Positions 60,212 to 64,000 of a stretch of DNA of 64,000 nt are shown here, in pieces (position 1 is the first letter of the stretch; each line of letters begins with the position of its first letter). The notes under the pieces were generated by a model that ran no database searches, was not told the origin of the DNA, and was given only the letters and a program-made list of their open reading frames with translations. Location: assembly GCA_021018815.1 (NCBI GenBank), contig JAITYX010000007.1, positions 8,495,001-8,559,000 on the forward strand, written 5' to 3'. Position numbers and translations under genes: made by a program. Source of the DNA: Talinum fruticosum. Lineage: Eukaryota > Streptophyta > Magnoliopsida > Caryophyllales > Talinaceae.

Positions 60212-60820
60212 TTAATATTATTCCCATCAAAAAATCATTATTATTACTCTTAAGAAATAGAAGAAATTATGGAGTAATAATAAGAGATCACCGGTATGTT
60301 TGTTTAGAAAATAATATATAATTTCAACCCGACTAAAAGTTCAAATCTTAGAAAATCGAAACATAAAATGATGAGAATAAGAGGGTGGGAAAGAGACATA
60401 GAAGACAGGAAAAACGATGATGCGGCCATATTGATGTGTTTTGGGTCTCCACGCTTGATATGCATTAGCAGATTATCCAGATCTTCTCATTAACAGGTGA
60501 AATCATAGGAATTGCAAATGTATCATAAAACAAGAATCACCTTCTTTATAACGGGGATTGATTGGTCAAATGTATGGAAGCAGTCATGAAACTCATCCCC
60601 AGTGGACAGAGAATGCAGGAAGAATTCTTTCAACTGTGTCGTAAGCTTGGAATTTAACTTATAAACTGTACAGGAATATAGTTTTACAAGAGTATTTCAG
60701 ATGTCACACTTGGGGGAAAAAAAGAATATGTAACCCTCTCCAAATACATTATCCACCATGGTTTTTCGGCTATTCGCTAAATACCTATTATGCTAAGAGC
60801 AATACAGGTAGAACAGATGC

Positions 60821-62892
60821 TCACCGAAGCTTTTTCCGGGACTTGAATGGGAATTGTGAGGCAGATGATGGGGAATACTCCAAAGGAAGCCGAGGAGGGT
60901 CTAATTCACCAGTGAGTATCCCCACAACTTCCTTCATAGAAGGCCGGCAAGCTGGTGATTTCTGCAAACAAACTAGGGCAACTATAACGCAGAGTTGTGC
61001 TTGTTCTTTATTCAAAGATCGTGTCTTTTTATCAACCAAATCCAGAAGCTTGCCAGCACGAGCAAGCTGCCGTGCCCATGACACGAGATTTGCCCTGTGA
61101 AATTCAGACATGGGAGAGCCAGTCACTTGCAAGGGCCTCCGTCCAGCAATAAGGACCAAAAGCAATACACCGAAGCTGTACACATCACACTTCTCTGAGA
61201 TATCACCACCAGTGCTATACTCAGGAGCAATGTAGCACACAGTTCCCCTCATACTTGGTGTACTACTAATTCCACCACTCTTAGGTATCTCCCCGCTCAT
61301 TGAATCATAGCTAGTGTGACGATCTTTCCAAAGGTCGCCACTAAACCCATCTAACCACCAATCTACATTGCTCCTGTTACTTCTCTTGCTCCTACTCTTC
61401 TTCTTTCTCCGGTCCATATACATTTCATCATCCCTTGGCCACCAACTCTCCTCAGTGTCGCTTACTGGTCCTTGATGCTTGTTTTTCTTCTTCTTTTTGT
61501 CTTTCTTGCAAGTTCCTCACAGTATTCCTCCTTCCACCATTCCCTAGCCGGCCTTCTCTTCTCTTTCTTTGATATCTTCCCTTCATCCATCGATGCCCAC
61601 CACTCAAATTTCTTCTTCCCCTTCTTCTTCTCCGCTTTCCTAGTCACAACAGAGCTCGAAGAAGCTTCTTCTCCCACGCAAGTATCATTGTTCTCCCTGC
61701 CAATATCTGTTCCTATCCATTCCATCACATAGTCCTTCACCTTGCCAGTATTGGATTCTCCCCGGTCCTCCTGCCTCTGCTGCTTCCCCTTCCTCTTCCC
61801 ATTCCCAATCTTCCCTTTGTCTTTCACACTGTTTTTCACACCGACCTTATCAAACTGAACCTCTAAATCCAATTCATCATTCCCCGCGTCAAAAAAATCG
61901 GTCGGGGAAGCTACTGCTGTTACCATCTCCGGCGAGGTCTCCACCCCAAATGGAAGCCCAGCTGGTGGGGATTGATCCACACCAACACTGGCTTCCTCGA
62001 ACCCAACTGTGGTGGTTACACTCTCAGTCTCCATTAGAGACCCACTATCCTCTATCACTGCTCCTACATTATTACAATTAACATTATTTCTGTTATCACT
62101 ACTCCCCTTGATCCTCTCAATAATCCCAATGTCAACAACTACATCATCATTATTATCAACCAATTTTAACCTAGCAAGCCCAAAATCCCCAATCTTAGCG
62201 CAAAAATTAGTATCCAACAGGATATTACTAGGCTTAATATCACCATGAATTACCGGAGGATCGCAGTGGTGGTGGAGAAACGCCAATCCTCGAGCGACTT
62301 GGACGGCGATTCGAAATCGATTGCTCCATTCCATCAATTCCTCGCATTTCCGGTGCAACAAACAATCCTGCAAATTTCCATTGGACATGAGCTCGTAGAC
62401 GAGGCACATACGGCGCCGACTTCGAGACGAAGCGAACCCTAGGAGCTTCACGACTCTGTCGGAGTGAAGCATCTTCTCTGCCAGGAGAACCTCGTTGTGG
62501 AACTCGCGCTCGCCTTGGAGTGAGCCGGAATCCATTACTTTCACGGCGACAGGGACTCGGCGGTTGGAGGCCATGATTAGGGTTCCGGAGAAGACGGCGC
62601 CGAAGCCGCCTTGGCCGAGGCGGCGGGAGGGAGAGAATGACGCGGTGGCGCGGCGGAGGGCGGAGTAGGAGAAGCGGCGAGGGAGGTCGGAGGAGGGAGG
62701 AGAGGCGAGTTTCCGGCGGTAGAGGAGGTGGAAGAGGCGGCGCCAGATGAAGAGGAGGAGGAGGAGGAGACAGAGAGTGACGGTTGCGGCAGTGAGAGGA
62801 GGGAGGAGGTGGTAAGCTAGGACGTGGTGGTGGTGGTGGTGAGGAGGCGGAAGATTGGGCGGAGGCGGCGGCGGTGGTAGAAAGGCAGACAT
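60821..62892 (-). CDS. Receptor-like Ser/Thr kinase, At4g25390-like, one frame break
   Basis: Intronless, 690 residues once one base is restored. N-terminus is a Pro/His-rich outer segment (residues 5-23), then a membrane helix (about 34-50) and basic stop-transfer residues. Kinase domain: Gly loop 'LGQGGFGAVF' (92-101), Lys118 in 'VAVKV', 'HGDIKPSN' (216-223), 'DFGLA' (236-240). The activation segment carries an acidic then Lys/Arg-rich insert of roughly 300 residues before 'GTVCYIAPEY' (550-559). The remainder has 'DVYSFGVLLL' and ends 'FPFKSRKKLR'. HGD replaces HRD, so it is probably a non-RD kinase. This layout, including the insert and C-terminus, matches the Arabidopsis At4g25390/At5g51770 group. 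It should be a plasma-membrane kinase; ligand and substrate are unknown. The frame break lies at 61502-61504 (TTT on the plus strand, one T short) in a Lys-rich stretch. Start is the ATG before the proline run. Confidence 0.88.
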
Positions 62893-63300
62893 GATCTATG
62901 TAGGAGAGAGAAAAGGAGTGAAAATTTGAAATGAAGTTGATTCGTAAAAGTAAAGATCAAAGCTTCTCAGGACAATCAAAAGACATGACAACAAGAAGAA
63001 GAAGATGACAAAATTCAGAGAATCAAATTGTGTGTCCAGAAGAAGAGGAGAATGGAGAGACTACAGAGCACAGTGGAGAGAGAGAGAAGAAGAAGAAGAA
63101 GAAGAAGAAAGCAAAAGCAGTTGGTTTGGTAGCTCAAGCTCAAGCTCATCCCGCGCTCCTTCTTTTCTTTCTCTCTCACTCTCACTCTCGCTGCCGCTTT
63201 TTCTTTTTCCTTTTTCTTCTTTTTCAGTTTTTCCCTCCTCCCCACTTTTTGTTTTTTTCCTTTTCTCTTTTTTCGCCTTTATTATTAATTCTTCTAATCT
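62893..63300. promoter_or_regulatory. Presumed leader/promoter of the receptor kinase gene
   Basis: Immediately upstream of the ATG the coding strand is extremely CT-rich: (GAA)n on the plus strand at 63087-63110 and CT/TTC tracts at 63160-63270. Long low-complexity frames on both strands here come from these tracts. Individual promoter elements cannot be assigned. Confidence 0.4.
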
Positions 63301-64000
63301 TCTGCTAATAATCAACGCAAGAATGTGTTATTTCGAGGGGAATATAGATTTAGTACAAGTACTACACTAGACACAACCATACCACACCAATCTCGATATA
63401 ATTTTTATATAGTAAAGGAAATCTATTCGTAATAAAATAAATATAATGTTTAATCAGTAGAAAGTTACATATTTTTAAAAATTTTGAGAATGATTATATT
63501 TATTAAATAATAAATTAATTAGATTTTTAAATTTTTTAAAAAAGAATTCTAAATATTGTTAACAAACATTCAATGATTGTGTGTACAAATAAATAGTACT
63601 ATTTAGAGAACTTATTACTTATTATGAATGTTATGGCTATTGCTATCATCCATTGTTCACAATGGGACCATAATATTAGGGTAATTAAATTCAATTACAT
63701 ATTTAATGAGGCAACTTTAGTTGGCTTATTATGACATTTAGATAGAGTGGAACTTAATTAAATAATTATGTTATTGTTAACAATGATAATCATTATATTC
63801 ATGCAATTAATGCAAATTACTTTGATTTGATTCCTCTCCTCAAAATAAAAGAAATAATAATTCTAACTATAATAATTCATTCCTTTTTTTTTTTGTCCTA
63901 TATTTCAAGAATACTACAAAGTATTTCCAAAAAAAAATGAAAAATATTTTTAAAAACTTGAGCAGAGGGCAAAAGGGAGATGAAATTACAAAGGTAGAAG
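63301..64000. other. AT-rich intergenic end of window
   Basis: No gene. Contains the small MITE-like element at 63640-63800. Confidence 0.5.
63640..63800. mobile_element. Small MITE related to the element at 49300
   Basis: The right end, read in reverse, is 'AATGATTATCATTGTTAAC' then 'AATAACATAATT', close to the 'AATGATTGTCATTGTTGAC' start of the 49300 MITE. The left end 'GCTATCATCCATTGTTCACA' is a diverged inverted copy. About 160 bp long with no coding capacity. Confidence 0.45.

Noticed and set aside
63005..63370. Several long low-complexity frames upstream of the receptor kinase
   Set aside because: Generated by CT/GAA tracts of the presumed leader; mutually overlapping on both strands.

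Overview
The window is nuclear DNA of a flowering plant, most likely a eudicot. It is AT-rich with long intergenic stretches and short GT-AG introns. Its few genes belong to plant families (trihelix/SH4-type, bHLH118-type, an At4g25390-like receptor kinase), and degenerate retrotransposons and cut-and-paste elements lie between them. I see no rRNA, tRNA, CRISPR, phage or bacterial operon.

Four protein-coding genes can be supported, all on the minus strand. (1) 5658-9224 has three exons and joins an N-terminal trihelix DNA-binding domain to a C-terminal kinase-like domain without the DFG aspartate, so it looks like a transcription factor-pseudokinase fusion of about 970 residues. (2) 19752-21566 and (3) 51735-53307 are three-exon bHLH genes of the bHLH118/120/125/126 type. 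They share intron positions and phases and are paralogues 30 kb apart. (4) 60821-62892 is an intronless membrane-anchored receptor-like kinase of the At4g25390 type, with a charged insert of roughly 300 residues in its activation segment.

Genes 1 and 4 are broken by five frameshifts. Each is repaired by restoring one base in a short homopolymer, and all five go in the same direction. I read this as homopolymer under-calling in the assembly rather than gene decay.

Layout: 1-4 kb holds Ty3 and LINE relics. Gene 1 spans 5.6-9.2 kb. From 9.2 to 19.7 kb is intergenic with microsatellites and degenerate repeats, then bHLH copy 1 to 21.6 kb. From 21.6 to 28.3 kb is sparse AT-rich DNA. From 28.3 to 47 kb is a dense transposon nest: copia LTRs, a hAT element holding a LINE piece that itself holds a second hAT, a copia LTR split by a long LTR that is split by a second long LTR of the same family, a CACTA-like element, a Ty3 LTR/gag stub, and a copia gag/protease relic cut by a third hAT. 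From 47 to 51.7 kb is a MITE and AT-rich DNA, then bHLH copy 2 to 53.3 kb. From 53.4 to 60.8 kb is intergenic with an LTR relic and a large foldback element, then the receptor kinase and a second MITE at the right edge.

The genes do not form a pathway or operon. The main observations are the fusion gene, the deletion-type frameshift pattern, the nested insertions with intact target-site duplications, and a set of 16-21 bp poly-T insertions flanked by duplications that look like extremely truncated retroposons.
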